Of a stretch of DNA of 64,000 nt, positions 32,880 through 44,669 are shown in pieces. Location of the stretch: the NCBI GenBank assembly GCA_023512835.1, contig CM042088.1, positions 13,384,078 through 13,448,077 on the forward strand, written 5' to 3'. A model generated the notes under the pieces. It had not been told where the DNA came from. It saw nothing but the letters and a program-made list of their open reading frames with translations, and did not search any database. Position numbers and translations under genes: made by a program. The first letter of the stretch is position 1, and the number at the start of each line of letters is the position of its first letter. Source of the DNA: Taxillus chinensis. Lineage: Eukaryota; Streptophyta; Magnoliopsida; Santalales; Loranthaceae.

Positions 32880-34783
32880 TGTAAGGACCCGTACCTTGAG
32901 TTAGTCAGTTTTACCTCCGGAGTAGAGTTTTTCTAGATTTTGACCTAGTAGATGGACTCCAATGAATTCACGTGCAAAAGGAAAGATGCTTAGAATGGTG
33001 TCCTCTATCTACCACGAAGTTTCAGGCCAAATGGACATGTATGTGAGGTGCACGTGATATGGGTCCAATTCACGTGCAAGTGTAATTGTCTTCTAAATGA
33101 TGCAAGGAGGCTAGGGGTGAAGTTTGAGAGCATTCGGAGTCCATATGGAGGTGCACGTGAATTGGGAATTCACGTGCAAATTGGCGTGCAGCCATATTTT
33201 TGCATGGTTCCCTTGGTTTTGTCATTCTAATGAACTTTCTCCAAAGGACCATGTTGAAATTCTGAGTATTTTGGCCTATATGGGTGCGGAAAGGTGGTAA
33301 CTTGTGTGATCAAAACTACGTCGTTTTGATGCTGGGATTCACTTAATCAAAACTACGTCGTTTTGATGTTGTGTTGCCTATATAAGGAGGAGGAGTCCCT
33401 CTGTTTTAGGTTTAGGGTTTGTTGCTTCACCAGCCGTCGCAGAGAGAGAGAGAGAGAGAGGGAAGGAGAGCTCCTGGTTGCTGTCGGGCGTCTTGCGTGG
33501 GTGGTCGGTGACTCGTGGGTGGACGGCGTTCGGCTTGGGGATCGGACCGTTCTTTGTGTTGTTGCGTTTTCCTTGAGGTAGGGGTTCTGTTCTTCTTAAG
33601 TCCTTCTCTGTCCTAGGGTTCCAGGGCAGATTTCTGGTTATAACTGTTATATATAAATATGTAATCCATATAGGTGTGATCTCCTATATGGATGTTGGCC
33701 TTCAGTGGCGTTTTGGTGTGATTCTATGGAATACATGCTATATGTTTGATGAAATGCCTGTGTGAGTATTGCTGTGTGTATATGCCTGCCAAGTGTTTGA
33801 AATTATGCCTGTGAGGCTGTGCATGTTATGTGTTTGAGGTAAAGCCTGTGAGGCTGTGCATGTTATGTGCTTGCGGAAATGCCTGTGAGGCCACGCACGT
33901 CAGGTGTGTTAGATTATGTCTGTGTGGCTGGGTTTATGAGCTTGTGGATATATGCATGCTAAGTGTTCGACGTTATTCCTGTGTGACTAAGCATGCTAAG
34001 TGTTTGACGTTATGCCTGTATGGCCATGTGTGCTGCGTGTTTGCTTGTACACCCGGTGGCCGTGGAAGCCCGGGACTGTTTTGTGGAACCCGGTGGCTGT
34101 GGAAGCCCGGGACTGTTTTGTGGAACCCGGTGGCTGTGGAAGCCCGGGACTGTTTTGTGGAACCCGGTGGCTGTGGAAGCCCGGGACTGTTTTGTGGAAC
34201 CCGGTGGCTGTGGAGGCCCGGGACTGTTCTTGTAACCCGGTGGCTGTGGAAGCCCGGGGCTGTTATTGGAAACCCGGCGGCTGTGGAAGCCCGGGAGTGT
34301 TTATGTACCAACCCATGTATGATTGTGTTTGCTGTTATAGCCTGTAACTACATATGGTGGAATAATTGTATCACGACACAACACTTGTACACAAGGCATG
34401 TAGATATTAGGTGCATGGGATGGGTTGGGGAGACATGATCCCTACTGAGCTGTGGTTGCTCACCCCTCCTACCATGTTGTTTTCTTTACAGGAACCTACA
34501 GGCGTTAGGTGGGACTCCAAGGTGGAAGGCCTTATTTACTTTACTGTTTATGTTATTTTTATGGGAATTGATGTAACCCCAATGGGGATGGATTGAAAAG
34601 AGGACTTTGTAATAAAGACTGATTTGGTTTGTGGACTGTTTTGGTGGACTTTATCTTTCTTGAAAGTGTTGTGAATGTTTAAATTGTTCAGTTCTTGGTT
34701 TGTATCCTAACCCCTTTGCCCTCCGTGTGGGTAAAGGGGAGTCACGTACCGGTTTCCTCGGGTTGGAAATCCGGGGCGTGACA
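32880..34783 (+). repeat. 3' LTR of the chromovirus-like element
   Basis: Near-identical to 25441-27342. Differences seen include a longer GA run, single-base indels in G runs near 33540, and a few C/T changes. It is followed by the target duplication actcc. Confidence 0.9.
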
Positions 34784-35451
34784 ACTCCCAACAGCTATGT
34801 ATTCCGCCTCAGCAGTAGAGGTTGGTACGGAATTCTGCTTCTTACTAAACCATGAGATTAGTCTGTTTCCAAGGAATTGACAAGTACCACTGGTACTCTT
34901 CCTGTCGATGTGACACCTGGAAAAATCAGCATCAGAATATCCGGATAAAGAGAAATTAGACTCCTTTGGATACCAAAGTTCCAAATTCACTGTCCCTTTA
35001 AGATACCGCATTATCCGTTTGACATGTAGCATGTGTGACTCTTTAGGATTCGCCTGATATCTTGCATATATACAAGGTTGCGAACATAATATCTGGGTGA
35101 CTTGCTGTAAGATATAGCAATGATCCTATCATACCTCTGTATTCAGTCACATTTACTGATTCTCCGTTTAAATCAGGATCTAATTTGGCACTGACTGGCA
35201 TGGGAGTCTTCACGGGAGTTGAATTTTGCATTCCGAACTTCTTGATTAAGTCCCGTGTGTACTTAGCTTGGTTAATGAAGATTCCGTTCTTCATTTGTTT
35301 AACTTCTATTCCAAGGAAGTACAATAGTTCTCCCATCATGCTCATTTCAAATTTGCCAGTCATCAACTTTGCAAACTCTTCACATAGTTTCAGATTTGAA
35401 GATCCGAAACTATGTGAAGAGTTTGCGAAGTTGGATCCGAAAATGATATCA
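34784..35451 (-). pseudogene. pol: RT and RNase H N-terminal part, minus-strand Sirevirus-like element
   Basis: Minus strand: DDIIFGSN (YVDD box region) at the right edge, then [105 protein letters not shown] and TSTAEAEYIAVGS. A frameshift lies near 35040. An 11-codon inverted duplication is inserted after IIFGS (35371-35426). It stops at 35451 against an unrelated repeat, so the front of RT is lost. Confidence 0.85.
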
Positions 35452-36002
35452 TCTAGGGGTGTAACTCTAAACTGCCAAACCACCAAAATCGGTCCAAACC
35501 GATCCCCCGAAATCGCCAATTTATCAAACCGTTGAAACGGAACAAAAATCGGTTTGGTTTGGTTTGGTTTGAAACCAAATAATATATCGGTTTGGTTTGG
35601 TTTGAGATTTCAAAACTGCAGTTTAAACCAAACCGAACCAAATAATATTGTTATTTACTTATTTTATATTTTTATTTTATGTTTTGAATTATTTTATTTA
35701 AGATTATTTATTAATACTTGATATGTTATATTTGTGAATTATAAATTTTGAGACTTATAATTATAAATTTAATATGTATTAATGTTGATATGCTTACACA
35801 CTATTTATTTATTTTTATTTTACATCATTTTAATTTTAAGAATTCGAAAATTTATGAACTAAACCGACTTAAACCAATCCAAACTGATAATAATTCAAAT
35901 TGTCGGTTCAAACCGAACCAAACCAAACCGAATCAGTCCAGTCCGGTTTGGTTTGGTCCAAGCAACAGGTTTGGTTTGCTTTGATTTTGTCCAAACCGAA
36001 AC
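35452..36002. repeat. GGTTTGG/CCAAACC-rich repeat element (hAT-MITE-like)
   Basis: Starts aggggtgtaact, the type of start seen in plant MITEs with tagggg-tgt ends. It is packed with ggtttggtttgg and aaaccgaaccaaa strings in both orientations at both ends, around an AT-rich centre (35640-35860). No matching right terminus is seen: it ends where the Sirevirus-like LTR begins, so it was probably cut by that insertion. No genes. Confidence 0.45.
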
Positions 36003-37558
36003 TGTTGGATCAAGCGTAGAATTTGGATGATGCGGATAAAACCCTATGTAATTTGATCTGAGACTTTGGATATTTTATCTTAAGTTGTTGCAGAAGATAT
36101 GTTGGATCAAGCCTAGAATTTGGATGATGCTGATAATGCCCTATGTAATTTGGTTTGAGACCTTTGTGGTGTATCTTAAGTCATTGCAGAAGATATGACC
36201 TTCATTCGGAGCTACATTCGTGTGAGCAAAGCTAAGGACGGGATATTTAATCCTGATCCAGGTGAGAATGAGTGTCGACAAACACTTGGTAAATAACCAA
36301 GTCTTTATCTCATACGGAATAAGGATCATTCGTGCGGATTAAGAACCTAAAAGCTACAGACTAAGAAATCTGCACCTAATACTTCAAACGGACTAAGTCT
36401 AAAAGATGCGGAGTAAGAATCTTGGACTACAAAGTCGCACGGAATAAGAGAGTCAACGCGGAGTTAAAAAGATAAGTCTTCCACTCAATCGGACTAAAAT
36501 ACCGAAGACATGGAGTAAGGAATCCGAGTCTTCCATTCATGTGGAGTAAGGAAGTACTTCTATGGAATAAGGAATTGAGTCTTTATTAGATACGGAGTAA
36601 GGAAATTAGATGCGGAGTAAGGAAACTAGATGCGGAGTAAGGAATTCGAACCACTCACTCATGCGGAGTAAGGATGTGCTGATACGGAGTAAGCCATCCA
36701 TTCCTTTAACTCATGCGGAGTAAGAAAACTAGTTACGGAGTAAGGAAGCGCAAATGTGGAGTAAGCACTCCGACCTTCTCTTTTATACGGAGTAAGGAAG
36801 CGCTTACTCGGAACAAGGATTCCAGCACCAAATTGATACGGAGTAAGCAATCAGTATTACGGAGTAAGGATCCAAGCTTAATTTAAGCACAGAGTAAGGA
36901 ACCTTACACCGGATTCAAGAAGATGCTACTTCAACTTATCTCTTCGTGATCAAAGTCATCAGCTCGTTATTTCCCGATGTAAGACAAACTTGTTGAGAAC
37001 CTAAAGCATCTTACACGTGGATCATCCGGATATGTGGACACAACTTTAATTACACTTGGGAATGTACAAAGACTCTCATGCGTTGTAAACCCAAGATCTT
37101 GAAAACCACATCCACAACAATTAATGCAGGGAGATTTCCGAGAGACAGTAAATGGGCACAATATCCAGAACAACAAGTTCCGAGGTTGTCTCTTGAGGAT
37201 GTCACTATAAATAGCTACACTTGTATATTTATAAATGAACTTTTAAGTGAAAACGTGTAAGAAACGTGTAAGAGCTGGTGCATGTACTAAAGCTCATAGA
37301 GATCTAAGAGGCTAGCGTGTGTGTGTACTTGTAAACAGTGTGTTAAAAGCTGTTAAGTAGGTCTAAAAGCTTTCAAGCTTTAGACTGCTTTCATTTTGTT
37401 GTACTTATCATACTGATAATAAAACAAAATATTTCCATTATCTGGTTATCTTATACATTGTTTTTATCTTTTAACCAGATAAGTGTTGTGCCAAAGAGTT
37501 TTAAAAAGAGCTTTGATAAGAGCCTATTCACCCCCCTCTAGGCTCCAAGGGACCAACA
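36003..37558 (+). repeat. 5' LTR of the plus-strand Sirevirus-like element
   Basis: About 1.56 kb, from tgttggatcaagc to gggaccaaca. The first 97 bp are tandemly duplicated (36003-36099 and 36100-36197, about 85 percent alike by eye). The middle (36310-36900) is crowded with the motif cggagtaagga and variants. A TATA box tataaata is at 37206. The end ttcacccccctctaggc matches the other Sirevirus-like LTR ends in the window. Confidence 0.8.
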
Positions 37559-37560
37559 AG

Positions 37561-37575
37561 TGGTATCAAAGCAAG
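37561..37575 (+). promoter_or_regulatory. Primer binding site (tRNA-iMet type)
   Basis: tggtatcaaagcaag begins two bases after the LTR. Confidence 0.8.
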
Positions 37576-37619
37576 TTCTATTTGTTCCAAGTAAAGATCC
37601 CACTCTTTCACTCTTACCA

Positions 37620-39632
37620 ATGGCCGAAGAAAGCAGCATGCTATTCAACACTCATCTTAACTCCGGAGGAGCACAAGAGCTCCTTCCAAATCGAAGCAGC
37701 AGTGAAAATGTTGATCCACCTCAACCTGCTACTGCTGCTGCTTCACAACCATGGAGTTCTGGCTTCACTCTGACAAAGCCACCCAAGTTCACACCTGAGC
37801 TTTTCTCCTAGTGGAAAGCTCGCATGAGAATGTTCATGGTTTGCCATGATCATCTCATGTGGCCATGTCTTCATCAGGAGATACCCACTCCGATGACTAT
37901 CGGAGAACATGGAGTTGGAAGACCAAAGACTGATGCCGAACTCACCAATGATGAAAGAGCTTGGCAGTGTGCTAATGAAAAGGCTCTGACATATGTTACA
38001 TCGTCTTTGGATTCCGAGGCTTTCACGGACGTCCAAGGCTGCACGACAGCGAAAGCTGTCTGGGATAAACTGACAATCCTCTATGAGGGAAGTCAGTCCC
38101 AAATGCAGAACGTTATTTGTACTCTCAGGCAGAACTTTGAGAGTTTCAATCACAAACCGGGCGAATCACTCGAGAGCATCTATCAGAGATTTGGCAAGCT
38201 CATCCTTGAGCTGAAAACTGTCAATGAGCATTATTGTCAATCTCAGATCAATGACAAGTTCTTTCGCTCCTTGCCGGATCGCTACTACTCCAAACAACTT
38301 CAGATGTAATCCGATAAGAACTGGCAGTATGTTCCCCTTGAAGAACTATATGGAGAGCTACGGACTCACGAGGTCATCTTTAAATACTTTGACTGGGACG
38401 AGAAAATATCTCGGAAAGAAAAGGGGGTAGCTCTCAAAGCTACAGAAAAGGAGGAGGAAATAGCTCTCCTTGTCAAATCCTTTGAGCGATTCCTACGGAA
38501 AAGCAGAAAAGGAGTCATGAGACGCTCCTCATCATCTTTCCAATGGAAGGAGCAACCGGAGTCCAGTTCCCAGGAATGCTACAACTGTGGGAAAACCGGT
38601 CACTGGGCCAAGGACTGCAAATCCAAATCTAAAGTGGCCGAGAAAAGTGACAAGGTAACTCCTCGCCGCTCCACCTCAGACAACAGCAAGAACAAGAGGA
38701 AGGCGTTCGTCACAAAATACGTTAGTGGCTCGGAAGAAGAGGAGGAATCCTCGGATGATGAGCCAACTCCCAAGCCGAACGTCTGCCTCATGGCAAATTC
38801 TGAGGTACCTTCGATCTATGAGCTTATGAGTAAATTAGAATCTCTTATTATTGAACGTGATCATGAAAAGAATGAGAGACTAATAATTACACAAATGTAC
38901 AAAGATATGGAAAGTCAGAATAAACGTCTTGAGATTACTGTTGCTAGATTAGAAAAGGACATAACTAACTTCAAAAGTAAAGAGGCTTGGTATCATGATC
39001 TAAGAGCTGAAAATCACCTGTTAATTACCAAACTTACTGGCCTAAAAGTTATTGTGAAGCGACTCGAAAATGAACTGGAACAGGAAAAGGAAATAAATCG
39101 TAAGTGGCTAAAATCCGGAGAAATAGCCTCTACCTTTAGGACTAACCCTGACAACATCCGAGTCAAACCTGGCCTAGGTTCCGAACCATCGACCTCCACA
39201 CAGACGACTGAGTGTTCTCCCGATTTCATTTCGAAACTAACCAACGTTTATCCTGTTAGTACATCTAAACCATTGAATGGTTTCATTTCAGGTGGCACCA
39301 TAGTCTATAACTGTGGAACTGAGGCTATTATTGCACTTCCCGGAGCAGTAGCACCCGTAACTAATGATGAAGGAAAGTTTGCTGCAATTCAAGCCAAAAC
39401 TGTAGCACCCAAAAAGAAAGGAAAGGCAAAGGCTGACGTATCTAGGGCCAAGAGCGCGTCACCCAAACACGATGGACTAGGCCATAGGGAACAGAGTAGA
39501 AAGTCTGTAAAATCTACGAAACCTGTATCCCCTGTTTGTACTCCGCACTATAGTGTATGTTCCATCTGTAGGGAAATAGGTCATTATCACTATGAATGTT
39601 GGAGTTTATCTGATAACTGGCTTTGTAATTAA
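37620..39632 (+). pseudogene. gag: gag of the plus-strand Sirevirus-like element
   Basis: One frame of 671 codons from ATG 37620 (MAEESSMLFN) to TAA, broken only by TAG at 37809-37811 (before WKARMRMF) and TAA at 38307-38309 (after LQM). Gln is likely at both. Domains: Copia gag (AVWDKLTILYEGSQSQ, LRQNFESF, ESLESIYQRFGKL), a CCHC knuckle CYNCGKTGHWAKDC at residues 320-333, an acidic stretch SGSEEEEESSDDE, a long coiled coil (about residues 405-500), and a second knuckle CSICREIGHYHYEC near the end. The length and second knuckle fit Sirevirus gag. Confidence 0.85.
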
Positions 39633-41888
39633 GTTCGTACCAATAAAGATTAGTTCAATAAAAAGGGTTCTTCGAGCAAAACAAAATCTTAATCTCAAAG
39701 GAGTGTCTCTCCCAAGAAAACCCAAGTAAAAGAAGCAGCTAAAACTAACAAATTAAAGTCAACCTGGAAAGCTAAAAGTCCTAGCAAAGTTAAATCCGAA
39801 ACTGTTGACACTAATGTTGTTCTTTCAGGAGCATCTCTGGAATGCATTGCTGGATCACTTGAAGTTAAAGATCAATCAAAGCAAGTGGATCCTTGATAGT
39901 GGATGCTCCGGACACATGACGGGTGATCAGACTCTGCTTGTTGAAGTTAATGACGAATGAGGTCCATCCGTTTCATATGATGACAACAGTAAAGGTAAGA
40001 CTGTCAGGTATGGCACTTTAACCAATGCTTGTGTATCAATCACTAGAGTTGCACTAGTCGAAGGTTTGAAGCATAATTTGCTAAGTGTCAATAATTTATG
40101 TGACAAAGGATTTACTGTTTCCTTTATGTCCAACACCTGTACAGTAAGGGAAAACTTATCCGGAGATGTTAAGTTATTCGGATCAAGAGATGAGGACATA
40201 TACTCTGTGGTCTTGAGAAATAATTCTTCTGACCCTGTATGCTTCCTCACTACAGCATTAGATTAAGATAGTTGGCTATGGCACAAGCGATGCACACATT
40301 TAAACTTTAATTTTGTCACTGGTCTACCTAAACACAAATACTCCAGAGACACTCTCTGTCGAGAATGCCAACTTGGCAAACAGACCAAACATAGCTTTAA
40401 GAGCAAATCAGTTAATTCAATAACTGCTCCTCTATAACTTCTTCATATGGGCCTCTGTGGTCCCATTTCTGTTCCTTCACTAGCTGGTGCGAGATATACC
40501 CTTGTGGTTATCGATAATTTCACCAGGTACACATGGGTGATGTTTCTGAAATCTAAGGATCAAACTTTTGAGCATCTTGTAGATCTTTACAACTGGAAAA
40601 GCAACTCACAAGGACTGAGCATAAAGTGCATCACGAGTGATCATGGTACAAAATTTGATTTTTCAGATATGAGATCATATTGTTCTGAACAGGGCATTTA
40701 GCATGACTTCTCTACGCCCAGAACTCCACAGCAAAATGGGGTAGCTGAGCACAAAAATCGCACTTTAGTTAAGGCTGGAAGATCTATGTTAGTAGGGGCA
40801 AAGCTTCCTCTCAGTCTATGGGCTGAAGCTGTGTCCACTGCCTGCTATGTTCAGAACATAACTCTAATAAATAAACTTACCATGAAAACACCCTATGAGA
40901 TGTGGAGAGGACGAAAGCCCTCAATTTCACATTTCAGAGCCTATGGGTGTACTTGCTATATATTGAACAACGGCAAAGAAACCCAGAATAAATTTGAACC
41001 AAAATCTGATGTTGGGAATTTTGTCAGGTACTTATTACATAGCAAGGCTTATCGAGTCTTTAATAGAAAACTTTTTAAAGTTGAAGAATCTATCCATGTG
41101 ACCTTTGATGAAACTAATCTAGATTGGTCAAAAGTTGCTTCTTCAAGTTCTAATGTACAGGTTCAGGACAATAACATCGACTATTCAAAGTTTATGAATG
41201 TTCCTGTCATACATACTGACCTACCACATGGAACCAGTGAAGCACGAAGAAATGATATTAATGATGCTACGGATGATTCAGACTCAGGACTACCATTAAA
41301 CTCCAGACATACTCCTACCATTAAACTCCGGAGTATCTTCAAGTCCGTCCGGACCAGTTAACACTGAAAGCAACAATGTTGAAGACCCGCTTAGTTCTTC
41401 CGTACCTACTAATATAGAAACATCTGGTCCGGAAGAAGCTCAACCAGCGGATATACCTGAACCACCTAATCTGGCAGAGCTTCAAATTATACAAGATCAA
41501 CCATCACATGCACAAAATTATAGGTGGACTCGAAACCACCCCTCAGAACAAGTGATTGGTGATCTTACTGCTGGTGTAAGAACAAGAGTAGCCACCTCCA
41601 ATATCTGTCTTTACTCATGTTTTCTATCCCAAATAGAACCAAAGGTGGTAGATGACGCTCTTCAAGATTCGAAATGGATAGAAGCCATGCAAGAAGAGCT
41701 GAATCAATTTAAGAGAAATGATGTGTGGACACTAGTACCAAGGCCTAAGTCTCAACAAGTTATTGGTGTTAAATGGGTGTTCTGGAACAAACTTGATAAG
41801 GATGGAATAGTAATCTATAACAAAGCCAGACTGGTAGCCAAAGGATATCGTCAAAAAGAAGGAATAGACTATGACGAGACCTTTGCTC
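39633..41888 (+). pseudogene. pol: Protease, integrase and start of RT, plus-strand Sirevirus-like element
   Basis: The protease core WILDSGCSGHMTG is intact near 39886. The gag-pre-integrase region (WLWHKRCTHLNF, CRECQLGKQ) follows. In the integrase, LHMGLCGP carries Gly where the first catalytic Asp is normal; TSDHGTKF keeps the second Asp and PQQNGVAEHKNRTL the Glu. RT starts at QIEPKVVDDAL and continues WVFWNKLDKDG, ARLVAKGYRQKEG, DYDETFA up to the insertion. Stops at 40264, 40435 and 40699 fall at probable Gln codons; others lie near 39958. A frameshift lies near 41350. Confidence 0.85.
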
Positions 41889-44395
41889 TACTGGATCCCA
41901 TTTTGACCGGGCTAGATCACAGCCAAAGAAATCCCAAAAATAAGAGTCATTTCTGAGGAATCTCAAAATGCCCCAAGGTCAACACTAAAGGATAGAGGAT
42001 GAAATTTGGAAACCAACACACTTGACCGTGCCCAAATCCGACTTGAAACGAAGAAGTTATGACTAAAATAGTTTTGGGCATGAAAGTCAAGCTTGCGGAA
42101 AGATGGTCAACGCCCTCGGTCAAAACCAACTGAAAATGTGATTGCAAAAATTCCCCAGAAACAGTTCAGGCGAATTTATAACCACTACCTCGAAGACTTG
42201 CAGTCACAGTTGAAGCCTCGTAGCGCAGCCTTGCCTCGAAGCCTCACAGTCGAAGACTCGCAGTCACAGTCGAAGACTCGCAATCACAGTCAGCCTCGTA
42301 GCGCAGCCTTGCCTGAAAGCCCGCAGCCTTGAAGCCCAACATACGCAGCCTCGAAGCTCAGCAGACTCGTAGCCTTGTAGCGCAGCCTTGCCTCGAAGCC
42401 TCGCAGTCAGCCTCGCAGACGCAGCCTCGAAGCTCAACAGATTCGTAGCCTCGTAGTGCAGCCTTGCCTCGAAGCCTTGCAGTCAACCTCACAGACGTAG
42501 CCTCGAAGCCCAGCAGACGCAGCCTCAAAGCCCAGCAGACTCGTAGCCTCGTAGCGTAGCCTTGCCTCAAGGCCTCACAGTCAGCCTCGCAGCAGTCAGC
42601 CTCGAAGACTCGCAGTCATAGTTGAAGACTCGCAGTCACAGTCAGCCTTGTAGCGCAGCCTTGCCTCGAAGCCCACAGCCTCGAAGCCCAGCATATGCAG
42701 CCTCGAAGCTTAGCAGACTTGTAGCCTCGTAGTGCAGCCTTGCCTCGAAGCCTCACAGTCCGCCTCGCAGACACAGCCTCGAAGCCTAGCAGACGTAGCC
42801 TCAAAGCCCAACAGACTCGTAGCCTCGTAGCGCAGCCTTGCCTCGAAGCCTCGCAGTCAGCCTCGTAGACGCAGCCACGAAGCCTAGCAGACGCAGCCTC
42901 GTAGCGCAGCCTTGCCTCGAAGCCTCACAGTCAGCCTCGTAGCAGTCAGCCTCGTAGCCTCGTAGCGCAGCCTTGCCTCGAAGCCTCGTAGCACAGCCTC
43001 CAACCTTCGACGCGGCTACGAACCTTCGACGTGGCTACGACCCTTCGATGCGGCTATGACCCTCGACCCTTCGAGGCAGCTTTCAACCTCCACCCGACAG
43101 GCTCCAACTTCGATCTTGTGACCTGCGAGGCAGCCTCCAGCCTTCAACCTTGCGATCTGCAAACTCCAGAACGACACCGTTTCTGCTTCCCTTTTAAGTG
43201 CACAGTAAAGCGGGCGCTGTGTCTCTCGGAATTGATTTAAAAGGCTCAGAACACGTTTTTAATGCCTGGGGACCTGCTTTCACCTCATGAATGCCTATAT
43301 CATTCTTGAAACTTGCTGTCAACGCAAGGGAACTCCAAAGGTCACGACATTTAATTCACCAAGTACCCAGGTGGGCGGCTGTTCCCTCTCGAAACTCTAT
43401 AAAAGGGAGACATTACCCATTCCTGAGGGAGTTCCTTTTTTTTTTGGGGGGGGGGGGGGGAGAGAAAAAAAAACGTCTGGGAACATAGAGAGTTTAAAAA
43501 AAAAAGCCAAGAATTCTGCAGACATTATTGGCTGGAGCTGAAGAAAACGTCCTCCACCACCCTTGCTGGTGTTTAGTCCCCGCATTCCTCAAGCATTCAT
43601 AGAGGAGCAAAGCTAGCAGGAACATCAACCTTGATTTCTAGGTTTTATTCCCCTCTTCTCTTACATTCTTCATCATAAACTATACCAATCTCACCTTCTT
43701 TTATCCAAAAATACAAAACATTTTCAAAGGCCCGGTGGCCGTGGGATTGAGCTTTTATGCTCACATCCTCGCCACTTGGCCAACATTGAATCCGATAGTG
43801 AATCTGAGCTCCCCTGTATGCTGTTCACGACATCGGACTCAACTTTCTCGTTTTTAAAATAAAACCCCAAATTCCTTTTAAACAAACCCAGGCTTTTGTG
43901 GCTGTGAGATTAAGTCCTATTGCTTATGTCTTCACCACTGGCCAACATCAACTGTGGTAATGAATTCGAGCTCCCTGTTGTGCTCTTCATGCTACTGGCT
44001 TTCTTTATGTTTTCTTGGATAAAACAAAAGAATAACATTCTTTTTCTAAATAAACCAACCACAGTTTTTACAATGAGATAAAAGGAAAGAAAGGGAAGTT
44101 AAAATAAGCAAGCACCCATAGACAAAGACTAGGTACTAATTTTGGCCGCTGTGGGGGTGCAAGAGCCTATTCTTCCTTCCCCACACGTAACCGACTCCCG
44201 AACCTTTTCTCTGGAACCATAGACCCTCCTAGGTCGCCAAACACACCTTCATCTTTGTTTGGTGGCGACTCTGTTTCTTCTATCTCTCTTTTTGGTTTTG
44301 TGTGAGCTACGACAATGATGGCTCAATGACCAAATCTCCATCCAAAGGAGTAATCTCAAGCCAGTCACAAGCCTGGACGACACCGGGTGATGACA
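41889..44395 (+). repeat. 5' LTR of the Tat element
   Basis: 2507 bp, ending gggtgatgaca. The first bases (tactggatccc) differ from the 3' LTR start (tgttagacccc) at four of eleven positions, all transitions. It contains an array of CTCGNAG motifs (about 42180-43010), a TATA box tataaaag at 43398 and a poly-G run near 43446-43460. ORFs over the array are spurious. Confidence 0.9.
42180..43010 (+). repeat. CTCGNAG motif array in the Tat 5' LTR
   Basis: Dense, irregular repetition of cctcgtag, cctcgaag and cctcgcag within larger blocks such as gcagccttgcctcgaagcc. The array differs in length and block order from its partner at 59345-60010, so it is unstable. It resembles in style the arrays at 15345-16380 and 18280-18850 in Sirevirus-like DNA. 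Confidence 0.8.
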
Positions 44396-44397
44396 GC

Positions 44398-44415
44398 TGG
44401 CGACTTTGCTGGGGA
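44398..44415 (+). promoter_or_regulatory. Primer binding site of the Tat element
   Basis: tggcgactttgctgggga begins two bases after the LTR. It is of the non-Met type used by Tat/Ogre-group elements. I cannot name the tRNA with certainty. Confidence 0.6.
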
Positions 44416-44669
44416 CTTTGAGAGAGTCTAGCCATGGCATTTTGTTTTTGGAGTGCTTGCTTGTTTATTTCCCTTTCTGTCTTCTTCATTTTTGTATAAA
44501 CTACATTGTTTGTGCATACATGCATTTCTCTCTGATAACGTGCATTTTATGTCGTTATTCTAGTGTTTATTTAGGATGTTTAAGAGCATGATTAGAGCCT
44601 TATTGCTTCATATATCATATATATTTGCTCTAACCCCTAGGAAGATGCTATTTGCAAATACATGCGCTT

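Larger units (their letters stand above)
25441..34783 (+). mobile_element. Young Ty3/Gypsy element, chromovirus (Tekay/Del-like)
   Basis: 9343 bp with two LTRs of 1902 and 1904 bp that differ at only about 20 positions by eye, TG...CA ends, iMet primer site, polypurine tract, and a perfect 5-bp target duplication actcc (25436-25440 and 34784-34788). Domain order is gag, zinc knuckles, protease, RT, RNase H, integrase (the Gypsy order). The pol C-terminus resembles a chromodomain (VLWQHRGIEEETWE). It is inserted in the RNase H of the minus-strand Sirevirus-like element. Despite the young LTRs, gag-pol is frameshifted many times. Confidence 0.9.
20723..35451 (-). mobile_element. Minus-strand Sirevirus-like Copia, split by a chromovirus-like Gypsy element
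   Basis: RT/RNase H lies at 35451-34784 and 25435-25130, then a 1.5 kb spacer and the env-like ORF. The protein reads AEYIAVGS up to 34784 and continues CYAQLLWMQSQL from 25435, exactly where the 9.3 kb Gypsy element is inserted. gag, integrase, the first half of RT and both LTRs are not found. The right end stops at a GGTTTGG-rich repeat. It belongs to the same family as the plus-strand copy starting at 36003. Confidence 0.75.

Noticed and set aside
42358..42804. Leu/Arg-rich minus-strand open frames in the LTR array
   Set aside because: They are by-products of CTCGNAG repeats and are not conserved in length between the two LTRs.
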